Shown here: in pieces, positions 56,864 to 64,000 of the stretch
How positions within the stretch are numbered: the stretch's first letter is position 1
Layout of the letters: each line of letters begins with the position of its first letter
Assembly: GCF_025244845.1 (NCBI RefSeq)
Contig: NZ_CP104264.1
Coordinates: 1,240,001-1,304,000, forward strand
DNA length: 64,000 bases
Reading direction: 5' to 3'
Origin: Arthrobacter sp. zg-Y1171
GTDB lineage: Bacteria > Actinomycetota > Actinomycetes > Actinomycetales > Micrococcaceae
Program-made: the position numbers and the translations under genes
Notes under the pieces: generated by a model
Database searches by the model: none
Seen by the model: the letters and a program-made list of their open reading frames with translations, nothing else
What the model was told of the DNA's origin: nothing

Positions 56864-58672
56864 TCAGACCCGCTGCCCGCTGTAGATGTCGTCGATGACG
56901 TCGGAGAAGTCCCGGATCACCTGGGCGCGCTTGATCTTCAGTGACGGTGTCAGGTGGCCGCTGGTCTCGGTGAAGTCGGTCGGAACCACGCGGAACTGCT
57001 TGATCGCCTCGGCGGAGGACACCTTCTTGTTAGCGCGGTCCACCAGGGCCTGGAGTTCCTTCTGCAGCTCATCGGTCTTGGCCACTTCGGTCACCGTCAT
57101 GGTGGCCGGCAGCTTGTGCCGCCCCAGCCAGCCGGGAAGTGCCTCTTCGTCGAGGGTGATGAGGGCCGATATGAACGGCTTGGCGTCCCCGACCACCACG
57201 CACTGGGACACGATCGAATCGGCGCGGATGGAATCCTCCAGCTGGGAGGGAACCACGTTCTTGCCGCCGGCGGTGATGATGATTTCCTTCTTTCGGCCGG
57301 TGATCTTCAGGAAGCCGTCCGAGTCGAGTTCGCCGATGTCACCGGTATGGAACCAGCCGTCGGTGAACGTGTCCGCCATCAGCTCCGGGCGGTTGTAGTA
57401 GCCCTTCATCACGCTGATGCCCTTGGCCAGGATCTCGCCGTCGTCGGCGATCTTGACGCTGTTCCCGGGAAGGGGCGCACCCACGGTGCCCAGCTTGACG
57501 AGCTGCGGGGTGTTGGTGGTGAGCGGAGCCGTGGTTTCGGTCAAACCGTAGCCTTCCAGTACCAGCAGTCCGATGCCGTGGAAGAAGTGCCCCAGCCGTT
57601 CGCCCAGCGGAGCCCCGCCGGAGACGGCGTACTTCACGTTGCCGCCCATGGCCTCACGGATCTTGCCGTAGAGCAGGCGGTCGAAGAGGGCATGCTTCAG
57701 GGTGAGGCTCAGTGGAACCTTGCCCTCCTGCTTCGCCTTCGACCAGGCTACGGCGGTCGCGACGCCGGCGTGGAAGATCTTGCCCTTGCCGCCGTCTTCT
57801 GCCTTCAGCATGGAGGCATTGAAGACCTTCTCGAGGACGCGGGGAACCACCAGGATGAAGCTGGGCTTGAAGCTCTGCAGGTCGGGCAGCAGGTTCTTTA
57901 CATCGGGGGTGTGTGCCACGGTGGCGCCTGTGGCCACGCACAGCACGGAAATGAAACGGGCGAGGACGTGTGCCAGGGGCAGGAACATGATTGTCTGCGA
58001 GCCCTCGGTGGCAACCTCGGGCTCGGCCAGCTCGGAGTTCCGGGACACATCGACGAAGTTGGCGTGCGTGAGTTCGCAGCCCTTCGGCTTGCCCGTGGTT
58101 CCGGACGTATAAATAATCGTCGCCAGGTCGGTCATCTGTGCGGTGGAGCGGCGCTTCTCGAGATCTTCATCACTCACCGACGCGCCGTCGGCGCGCAGGG
58201 TGTCGAGTCCGCCGCCGTCGATCTGCCACACGTTGGCGACCATGGAAAGGTCTTCGTCCGCTGCGGCCGTGCGGACAATGTTCTCGTGCCGGGCAGCTTC
58301 AACCACAATGCCGACGGCGCCGGAATCGCTCAGGATCCAAGCGACCTGCGAAGGGGAGGAGGTCTCATAGACGGGAACCGATACCGCCCCGGCGAACCAG
58401 AGTGCAAAGTCCACCAGGGTCCACTCGTACCTGGTCCGCGACATGATGGCTACGCGGTCGCCTGCCTTGATACCACTGGCCATAAAGCCCTTTGCCAGTG
58501 CCTGGACGTCCTTGGTGAACTCCGTGGCACTGATCCGCTGCCATTCGCCCTGGCCGTTCCGGACGGCAAAGAGAGCGGGGTTGCTTGGCTTGGCTGCCTG
58601 ATCGAGCAGCATGTTGGTGATGTTCGTCTGCGGCGGGGACTCCGCTAGGACGGGAACACTGAATTCTCGCAC
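56864..58672 (-). CDS. Long-chain fatty acid-CoA ligase (FadD15 type)
   Basis: 602 residues; GTG 58672 follows AAAGGAGCTATC, better than longer frames. AMP-binding signature IIYTSGTTGKPKGCELTH, VLEGYGLTETTAP, and GWFHTGDIGELD are intact. It activates long-chain fatty acids to acyl-CoA for beta-oxidation or lipid synthesis. In M. tuberculosis the FadD15 (Rv2187) gene lies in the same neighbourhood as the acyltransferase, aroG and pknL. A TTACC-N4-GGTAA palindrome lies 67 bases upstream. Confidence 0.9.
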   Translation of the reverse strand: MREFSVPVLAESPPQTNITNMLLDQAAKPSNPALFAVRNGQGEWQRISATEFTKDVQALAKGFMASGIKAGDRVAIMSRTRYEWTLVDFALWFAGAVSVPVYETSSPSQVAWILSDSGAVGIVVEAARHENIVRTAAADEDLSMVANVWQIDGGGLDTLRADGASVSDEDLEKRRSTAQMTDLATIIYTSGTTGKPKGCELTHANFVDVSRNSELAEPEVATEGSQTIMFLPLAHVLARFISVLCVATGATVAHTPDVKNLLPDLQSFKPSFILVVPRVLEKVFNASMLKAEDGGKGKIFHAGVATAVAWSKAKQEGKVPLSLTLKHALFDRLLYGKIREAMGGNVKYAVSGGAPLGERLGHFFHGIGLLVLEGYGLTETTAPLTTNTPQLVKLGTVGAPLPGNSVKIADDGEILAKGISVMKGYYNRPELMADTFTDGWFHTGDIGELDSDGFLKITGRKKEIIITAGGKNVVPSQLEDSIRADSIVSQCVVVGDAKPFISALITLDEEALPGWLGRHKLPATMTVTEVAKTDELQKELQALVDRANKKVSSAEAIKQFRVVPTDFTETSGHLTPSLKIKRAQVIRDFSDVIDDIYSGQRV

Positions 58673-58738
58673 GATAGCTCCTTTGATATCCGTTACGCCC
58701 GTAGGCACTGTTCAGCCTATAACGTAGATCACATTTTC

Positions 58739-58752
58739 TTACCCGTCGGTAA
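58739..58752. promoter_or_regulatory. Palindrome upstream of fadD ligase (TetR-type operator candidate)
   Basis: TTACC-CGTC-GGTAA, 14 bases with perfect 5-base arms, in the 140-base divergent region between the ligase and the glucokinase. TetR-family fatty acid regulators often bind such TTACC-GGTAA sequences. Confidence 0.5.
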
Positions 58753-58812
58753 CCTTGCAGATTCATAACGAACGCGTCGCCGCTCTTGCTGTTTCCCTAG
58801 AATAGGTTTCTG

Positions 58813-59889
58813 ATGCGTCCAGTTACCCCAGCACCCGTTCCCCGTCCCCTTTCCACCCCGCTCCAACGCAGGCTTGCTGCTACGGAACCCTTCCGGCCAC
58901 GCAGGCCCATGCGTCTGCCGAACCGGATGCGGCGGCGAGGTCTGGCCATCGGGATCGATATCGGCGGCACCAAAGTGGCGGCGGGGCTCGTGGACGGCGA
59001 CGGACGCGTGCTGAAGCAGGCGCGCCGGTCGACGCCGGGGCAGGACCCCCGGGAAGTCGAAGCGGTCATCGTGGACCTGGTCCGGGAACTCTCGGCCGAG
59101 CACCACGTGTGGTCCGTTGGAATCGGTGCGGCCGGGTGGATGGACCTCGCCGGCGGCACCGTGTTGTTCAGCCCGCACCTGGCCTGGCGCAATGAGCCCC
59201 TCCGCGAGAACCTTGAGCGGCTGCTGCGCAGACGCGTCTTCCTCGTCAATGATGCCGACGGCGCCGCCTGGGCGGAATACCGGTTCGGCGCCGGTGCGGG
59301 GGAGAGCAGGATGGTCTGCGTCACCCTCGGAACCGGAATCGGCGGGGCGATGGTGCTCGACGGCCGGCTTGAGCGCGGCCGGTACGGCGTGGCGGGGGAG
59401 TTCGGGCACCAGATCATCATGCCCGGCGGGCACCGCTGCGAATGCGGCAACCGCGGGTGCTGGGAGCAGTATGCCTCGGGCAACGCCCTGGGCCGGGAGG
59501 CCCGGGAACTGGCCGCAGCCAACTCCCCGGTAGCCCAGGAGCTGCTCCGCGCCGTGGACGGCAACGCGGATCAGGTGACCGGCGCCGTCGTCACCCGTCT
59601 GGCCCTCGAAGGCGACCCGGCCTCCATTGAACTCCTTGACGAAGTGGGGCAGTGGCTCGGATTGGGGCTGGCGAACCTGGCCGCTGCCCTGGATCCTGGC
59701 ATGTTCGTCATCGGCGGCGGGCTGAGCGATGCCGGTGACCTGCTGCTTGGTCCGGCGCGGCGGTCCTTTGCCCGGAACCTTACCGGGCGGGGTTTCCGCC
59801 CCGCGGCCAAGATGGAGCGGGCGGCCCTGGGTCCGGCCGCGGGGATGATCGGAGCCGCGGACCTGTCTCGGATCGCTGCACGCCGCTGA
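58813..59889 (+). CDS. ROK-family glucokinase
   Basis: 358 residues. The ATP-binding loop IGIDIGGTKVAAG (about 47-59), TLGTGIGGAMV, the GEFGHQ segment and the zinc-binding ROK motif CECGNRGCWEQYASG are present. It probably phosphorylates glucose. The first ~42 residues are a Pro/Arg-rich non-conserved stretch, so an internal ATG at 58909 is an alternative start. A TAGAAT -10 (58798-58803) ends 9 bases before the ATG and no ribosome site precedes it, so the mRNA may be close to leaderless. Confidence 0.85.
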   Translation: MRPVTPAPVPRPLSTPLQRRLAATEPFRPRRPMRLPNRMRRRGLAIGIDIGGTKVAAGLVDGDGRVLKQARRSTPGQDPREVEAVIVDLVRELSAEHHVWSVGIGAAGWMDLAGGTVLFSPHLAWRNEPLRENLERLLRRRVFLVNDADGAAWAEYRFGAGAGESRMVCVTLGTGIGGAMVLDGRLERGRYGVAGEFGHQIIMPGGHRCECGNRGCWEQYASGNALGREARELAAANSPVAQELLRAVDGNADQVTGAVVTRLALEGDPASIELLDEVGQWLGLGLANLAAALDPGMFVIGGGLSDAGDLLLGPARRSFARNLTGRGFRPAAKMERAALGPAAGMIGAADLSRIAARR

Positions 59890-59920
59890 GCCGGGGCGGC
59901 CCCGGGGGAGGAAGCCGGGC

Positions 59921-60448
59921 CTAGACGGCCGCTCCGTCGTCATCCTCATCGCGGTGCTGGGGTAGCCGGAAAAGCAGATAGGCCGCGGATCCCGCAAACA
60001 CGGCGACAGTGCCGAGGATGACGGGCAGCGGCGCGGTGCGCCAGAACATGGCGAACACCAGGAGCAGGAGCGGTCCGGCCAGCGTGCCCAGCCAGCTGAG
60101 CACAACCAGCGGTTCCCCGGTGCCAAGCGGCGGCGGTTCGGGCGGCACAAACCCGCCGTCGTCCTCATCCTCGGCGGTATAGTCCCGGGGCCCCGCTGAT
60201 GCCAGCGGCTGGTTCTCGAAGATGGCGCGGGTCCGTTCCGCCGGGGTCGGTGCCGCCGGATCGCCGGGCGGTGTTGCTTCCCCCGGTTCTCCGCTGCCGC
60301 GCGGGGCGTCGGCATCCGGGGTGCCGGCGGAACGGTCCGGTTCCGGACGTACCGGATCGCTGGCGTCCATATGCTCCAGGCGGGCCACCAGGTCCAGCCA
60401 GACTTCCTCGTCGGTGGACTCGTTATGTTCCGGCTCGCGTTCGCTCAT
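59921..60448 (-). CDS. Acidic protein with two C-terminal membrane helices
   Basis: 175 residues. The N-terminal ~110 residues are disordered and rich in Glu, Asp, Pro; then two hydrophobic helices (about 116-136 and 140-160) and a short acidic tail (HRDEDDDGAAV). I do not recognise a family. It overlaps the upstream hydrolase by 4 bases (ATGA), so it is co-transcribed with it. It might anchor or modulate that enzyme at the membrane. Confidence 0.75.
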   Translation of the reverse strand: MSEREPEHNESTDEEVWLDLVARLEHMDASDPVRPEPDRSAGTPDADAPRGSGEPGEATPPGDPAAPTPAERTRAIFENQPLASAGPRDYTAEDEDDGGFVPPEPPPLGTGEPLVVLSWLGTLAGPLLLLVFAMFWRTAPLPVILGTVAVFAGSAAYLLFRLPQHRDEDDDGAAV

Positions 60449-61209
60449 GCCCGCACCCCGGAACTGACACGGTGGATGAACTCGGAAGAGCGGTCGAAGA
60501 TCAGCGGCGCATCATGGTCCATGGTGGCAACGTGGTAGCTGTTCTCAAGCGGCACCACCTCAAGCTCTGCATTAAGGAGCCGGCGGCGGAGCAGTTCCAT
60601 GCTGGATTCCGGCACCACGGCGTCCACCCGTGAACGGAACGCCAGCACGGGCGCCGTCACGTCGGGCAGGGCGGCGGCAGTATTCCGGAAGAGCCTGCCA
60701 AGTTGCTGCACGGCGCCCACCGGCGTCCGCGGATACGCACCCTCATCCTGTCCCGAGAGCCGGATGTCGTTGCCAATGGCGGGAACCGATTTCAGGAAGT
60801 ACTTCAGCACGCCGGAATAGCGCGCCCGGGGGTCGGCGAACGTCAGGCCGGGGTTAACGACGACGACGCCGGCCACCTGCTGCCGGGCCGCCAGCCGCAG
60901 CGCCAACGTGCCGCCCATGGAAAGGCCTGCCGATACGACACAGTCCGTCCGCTCCCGCAGGTCCAGATAGGCGTTCTCGTAGTCCTCGTACCAGCGCTGC
61001 CACGGTGTCTGGGCCAATTCCTGCCAGCTGGTGCCGTGGCCGGGCAACAGCGGAAGGCTCACGGCGTAGCCGCGGCCCGCCAGATGGCGCGCCCAAGCCG
61101 CAAGGCTCACCGGGGATCCGGTGAATCCGTGGCTGAGAAGCACGCCTACGCCCGCGTTGGGTCCGTGCCCCTCGGAGTGGAAGGCATCAGCGCCGGGGAG
61201 GGAAGTCAT
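60445..61209 (-). CDS. Carboxylesterase / monoacylglycerol lipase-like hydrolase
   Basis: 254 residues. Alpha/beta-hydrolase with LLSHGFTGSP (oxyanion), nucleophile in SAGLSMGGTL, Asp in RSRVDAVVPESS and His in NSYHVATMDHD, the pattern of thermophilic carboxylesterase Est30 and related monoacylglycerol lipases. It is in a lipid-metabolism neighbourhood (acyltransferase, fadD) and probably cleaves short acyl esters or monoglycerides. Confidence 0.9.
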   Translation of the reverse strand: MTSLPGADAFHSEGHGPNAGVGVLLSHGFTGSPVSLAAWARHLAGRGYAVSLPLLPGHGTSWQELAQTPWQRWYEDYENAYLDLRERTDCVVSAGLSMGGTLALRLAARQQVAGVVVVNPGLTFADPRARYSGVLKYFLKSVPAIGNDIRLSGQDEGAYPRTPVGAVQQLGRLFRNTAAALPDVTAPVLAFRSRVDAVVPESSMELLRRRLLNAELEVVPLENSYHVATMDHDAPLIFDRSSEFIHRVSSGVRA

Positions 61210-61378
61210 GTGTCTATGGTTGCATTAGAGGGGCCTTTTTGGACCCTGAAGGGGGGAAACTCCCGGGAACCCCGGCACGCGCCAAATTCACCAGCGGGGA
61301 TAAGCGCGCATACAGTAGAGTCTGGGGAACCAAACGGGTCCCCCGTTATTGTCTTGTCCGGACAGGAGATCAAGCCGC
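61210..61378 (+). promoter_or_regulatory. Divergent promoter region before the acyltransferase
   Basis: 169 bases. TAGAGT (61316-61321) is a candidate -10; a clear -35 is not evident. AGGAGA (61364-61369) precedes the GTG at 61379. Confidence 0.35.
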
Positions 61379-62434
61379 GTGTTCTATTGGGTGATGAAGA
61401 CTATATTCATCGGGCCGGTGGTAAATCTTCTCTTCAGGCCTTGGGTCAAGGGAATGGATAACATCCCCGAATCCGGGCCTGCCGTCCTGGTGAGCAATCA
61501 CCTTTCGTTTTCCGACTCGATCTTCCTTCCGCTGGCCGTACCCCGGCCGGTGAGCTTCCTCGCGAAGAGCGATTACTTCAACGGCAAAGGCATCAAGGGC
61601 AAGCTCACTGCAACCTTCTTCCGGCTCGCGAACCAGCTGCCGATGGACCGCTCCGGCGGAGCCGCGTCCGCTTCCTCCCTCAAGGCAGGCGTCGATGTCC
61701 TGGAAAACGGCGGCCTGCTGGGTATTTACCCGGAAGGTACCCGCAGCCCGGACGGGCGGCTGTACCGCGGCAAGACCGGTGTAGCCAAGCTGGTGCTCTC
61801 TACCGGCGTTCCCGTCATCCCCGTTGCGATGATCGGAACCGACAAGGTCCAGCCCATCGGCCGGCGGATCCCCAATATCCGCCGGATCGGCATCATCGTC
61901 GGCGAACCGCTGGACTTCTCGCGGTACGCCGGGCTGGAGAACGACCGCTTTATCCAGCGCTCCGTGACCGACGAGATCATGTATGAACTCATGCGCCTTT
62001 CCGGCCAGGAATACGTGGATGTATACGCCAGCACCGTCAAGGAAAAGATGGCCGCTAAGAAGGGCGTCAAGGCCGCACAGGCACGCAGCGCGGCTGTCCG
62101 CCTTTCCACCGGATCCGATTCCGGTGCAGTGCCCCCGGCCGGCAGTTCGGAACTGCCTGCCGAAGCGGGCGGCAAACTGCCCGGCGCCGTGACCGTCATC
62201 GGTTCGAGCGCGGCGAAGGGGATCCGAAAATCCTCGAAGCCGGCTGCAGCCGAAGCGGGTGACGCCGCGGGCGAAGCCGGAAACAAACGGCGCCCGAAGT
62301 TCCGTGGCCGGATGCCCGGGGCCAATGGTGCCCGCGCTGCCCGGACTGATGCCGACGAACGCAGCGGTGTCGAAACCGGCGGTGCCCGCCCGGCCGCTGA
62401 CCGCGACGCAGACCCGCGCTCCCACACGGCCTAG
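61379..62434 (+). CDS. 1-acyl-sn-glycerol-3-phosphate acyltransferase (PlsC-like)
   Basis: 351 residues from GTG 61379; ATG 61394 is an alternative. PlsC/AGPAT motifs: NHLSFSDS (catalytic His and Asp; HX4D), YPEGTRSPDG (acyl acceptor binding) and VPVIPVAMIGT. It transfers acyl groups to lysophosphatidic acid. The C-terminal ~110 residues (after about 235) are Ala/Pro/Gly-rich and disordered. In M. tuberculosis the gene near aroG is Rv2182c, the same family. Confidence 0.9.
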   Translation: MFYWVMKTIFIGPVVNLLFRPWVKGMDNIPESGPAVLVSNHLSFSDSIFLPLAVPRPVSFLAKSDYFNGKGIKGKLTATFFRLANQLPMDRSGGAASASSLKAGVDVLENGGLLGIYPEGTRSPDGRLYRGKTGVAKLVLSTGVPVIPVAMIGTDKVQPIGRRIPNIRRIGIIVGEPLDFSRYAGLENDRFIQRSVTDEIMYELMRLSGQEYVDVYASTVKEKMAAKKGVKAAQARSAAVRLSTGSDSGAVPPAGSSELPAEAGGKLPGAVTVIGSSAAKGIRKSSKPAAAEAGDAAGEAGNKRRPKFRGRMPGANGARAARTDADERSGVETGGARPAADRDADPRSHTA

Positions 62435-62498
62435 CTTCCCCTCGGGGGATGGCGGGACCGTGCATGTGTTGCGGGCTCCGGCAGCGTTTGTGACGGCG

Positions 62499-62536
62499 TT
62501 GTTCGCTCCAGCCGGGCAACTAGTAGGATTTAATCC
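62499..62536 (+). promoter_or_regulatory. Promoter of aroG, probable leaderless transcript
   Basis: TTGTTC (62499-62504) and TAGGAT (62524-62529), 19 bases apart; the GTG start is 8 bases past the -10, the expected place of transcription start. There is no Shine-Dalgarno sequence. Confidence 0.55.
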
Positions 62537-63937
62537 GTGACTGACACCCCCGTACACCGCGAGTCCATTCCGACCATGCTCTCGGGCGCGGCGGCCACTT
62601 CCGCGACCCACCCCGAGTTGGACAACTGGCGTTCCCTGCCGATCTCCCAGCAGCCGACGTGGCGGGACGATCCGGGGTATGACGCGGCCATTGCCGAACT
62701 CTCGATGGTTCCTCCGCTGGTTTTCGCCGGCGAAGTGGATGTCCTCCGCAGCCGACTGGCCGAGGCCGCCCAAGGCCGTGCCTTCCTCCTGCAGGGCGGC
62801 GACTGCGCCGAGACCTTCGAAGCAGCCACCGCGGACAAGATCAGCGCCCGTGTCCGGACACTGCTGCAGATGGCTGTGGTCCTGACCTACGGTGCGTCCG
62901 TTCCGGTGATCAAGATGGGCCGGATGGCCGGCCAGTTTGCCAAGCCGCGCTCATCCAACGAGGAAACCCGTGACGGCGTGACGTTGCCCGCCTACCGCGG
63001 CGACATGGTCAACGGCTATGACTTCACGCCCGAATCACGCCGGCACAACCCGGCGCGGATGGTGCGCGCGTACCATACGTCCGCGTCCACGCTGAACCTG
63101 ATCCGCGCCTTCACACAGGGCGGTTTCGCCGATCTCCGGCTGGTGCACCACTGGAACAAGGGTTTTACGTCCAATCCGGCGCACTCCCGCTATGAATCCC
63201 TGGCCCGGGAAATCGACCGCGCCGTACGTTTCATGGATGCCTGCGGCGCGGACTTCGAAGCCCTGAAGCGAGTCGAGTTCTTCGCCAGCCACGAGGCGCT
63301 GCTCCTGGACTACGAACGGGCCCTGACCCGGGTGGACTCCCGGACCGGCCAGCCGTACGACACCTCCGGACACTTCCTGTGGATCGGAGAGCGCACCCGT
63401 GACCTCGATTCCGCGCATGTGGACTTCCTGTCCCGGGTACGCAATCCCATTGGCGTGAAGCTCGGCCCGAAAACGAGCGCCGAAGACGCCTTGGCCCTGA
63501 TCGACAAGCTGGATCCGAACCGGGAACCCGGGCGGCTGACGTTCATCACCCGGATGGGTGCCCGTAACATCCGCGAGAAGCTTCCCGCCCTGGTGGAGAA
63601 GGTGACCGCCTCGGGCGCCCAGGTTCTCTGGGTAACGGACCCCATGCACGGCAACACCGTCACCTCGCCCAACGGCTACAAGACCCGCAACTTCGACGAT
63701 GTGATGGACGAGGTGCGCGGCTTCTTCGAAGTGCACGATTCCCTGGGGACCTTCCCCGGCGGCCTGCACGTGGAAATGACGGGCGACGACGTCGCGGAGT
63801 GCCTGGGCGGTGCGGACCCCATTGACCAGGAGGCGTTCGTGGAGGGCTACGAATCCGTCTGCGACCCCCGGTTGAACCATATGCAGTCCCTGGAGATGGC
63901 CTTCCTGGTTGCAGGCGCCCTTTCCCGCAGGAGCTGA
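62537..63937 (+). CDS. aroG: Class II DAHP synthase
   Basis: 466 residues, GTG start. It condenses phosphoenolpyruvate and erythrose-4-phosphate, the first step of aromatic amino acid synthesis. Type II signatures: LLQGGDCAETFE, KMGRMAGQFAKPRS, LPAYRGDMVNGYDF, WIGERTRDLD, and WVTDPMHGNTV near the metal site. The short N-terminal segment (DNWRSLPISQQPTW) is typical. It supplies the pathway in which tyrA at 32.9 kb also acts. Linked to pknL in M. tuberculosis. Confidence 0.96.
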   Translation: MTDTPVHRESIPTMLSGAAATSATHPELDNWRSLPISQQPTWRDDPGYDAAIAELSMVPPLVFAGEVDVLRSRLAEAAQGRAFLLQGGDCAETFEAATADKISARVRTLLQMAVVLTYGASVPVIKMGRMAGQFAKPRSSNEETRDGVTLPAYRGDMVNGYDFTPESRRHNPARMVRAYHTSASTLNLIRAFTQGGFADLRLVHHWNKGFTSNPAHSRYESLAREIDRAVRFMDACGADFEALKRVEFFASHEALLLDYERALTRVDSRTGQPYDTSGHFLWIGERTRDLDSAHVDFLSRVRNPIGVKLGPKTSAEDALALIDKLDPNREPGRLTFITRMGARNIREKLPALVEKVTASGAQVLWVTDPMHGNTVTSPNGYKTRNFDDVMDEVRGFFEVHDSLGTFPGGLHVEMTGDDVAECLGGADPIDQEAFVEGYESVCDPRLNHMQSLEMAFLVAGALSRRS

Positions 63938-63959
63938 CAGGCGTAGGGCCGCCCCGGGG

Positions 63960-64000
63960 CTACACCACCTTCAGGATGACGGTGGAGCCCTCGGGGGCGG
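63960..64000 (-). CDS. 3' end of a probable PASTA-domain serine/threonine kinase (partial)
   Basis: The window ends in this gene. The last codons on the minus strand, read from 63998 to 63960, are APEGSTVILKVV and a stop. The Gly-Ser-x-Val-x-Leu pattern is the last strand of a PASTA repeat. In M. tuberculosis pknL lies next to aroG. The evidence is short, so the call leans on synteny. Confidence 0.5.
   Translation of the reverse strand, partial: APEGSTVILKVV

Overview
The window is a high-GC actinobacterial chromosome segment, most likely from the Micrococcaceae (Arthrobacter sensu lato). The grounds are the 16S rRNA, an rrn operon with no tRNA in the 16S-23S spacer, mycothiol (mycothione reductase), GarA/FtsR-type regulators, XerD-ScpA-ScpB synteny and many GTG starts. 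No database search was run; names rest on motifs, length and gene order.

Layout. (1) 1-6075: a complete rrn operon (promoter, boxA, 16S, spacer, 23S, 5S, terminator) with both RNase III-type processing stems readable. (2) 6.35-17.7 kb: a conserved core block, in the order known from Mycobacterium tuberculosis Rv1691-Rv1701: TPR-like protein, HAD phosphatase, small protein, tlyA, nadK, recN, pyrG, NUDIX, xerD, then a second NUDIX. The first protein carries a very long Arg/Asp repeat extension. (3) 17.9-29.0 kb: a metabolic insert in that core. It holds a GntR-controlled methylcitrate operon (gntR-prpDBC) divergent from prpE, a DcuS/CitA-type two-component pair divergent from a dctA-like symporter, and an acetyltransferase. 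(4) 29.1-36.4 kb: the core resumes with parA, scpA, scpB, rluB, tyrA, cmk, der. (5) 36.4-47.9 kb: an accessory region that starts at a tRNA-Pro(GGG) preceded by REP-like repeats. It holds an uncharacterised membrane-protein pair, a giant LuxR regulator, two hydrolase/acetyltransferase genes, an Ltp-type (superinfection-exclusion-like) lipoprotein, a catalytically degenerate SDR next to a sugar-dehydrogenase lipoprotein, a sortase-anchored Pro/Thr/Ser repeat protein, and an Erm(X)-like rRNA methyltransferase with a candidate leader-peptide attenuator. (6) 48.1-64 kb: core again: garA, ftsR, a BFN-domain protein and a second MerR regulator; an orphan ParA; pyc; mtr; a FadD15-type ligase; ROK glucokinase; an acyltransferase; aroG; and the last codons of a probable PASTA-domain kinase.

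How the genes work together. The prp genes turn propionate into pyruvate and succinate, which ties into dicarboxylate uptake (dctA), anaplerosis (pyc) and GarA control of 2-oxoglutarate flux. ParA/ScpAB/XerD/FtsR/Der serve chromosome and cell-division or ribosome functions. The Erm enzyme would act on the 23S rRNA encoded at the start of the same window. The most novel-looking signals are the erm leader, the Arg/Asp repeat protein, the Ltp lipoprotein, the paired prp operators at exact helical spacing, and the SDR that has lost its Tyr and Lys.
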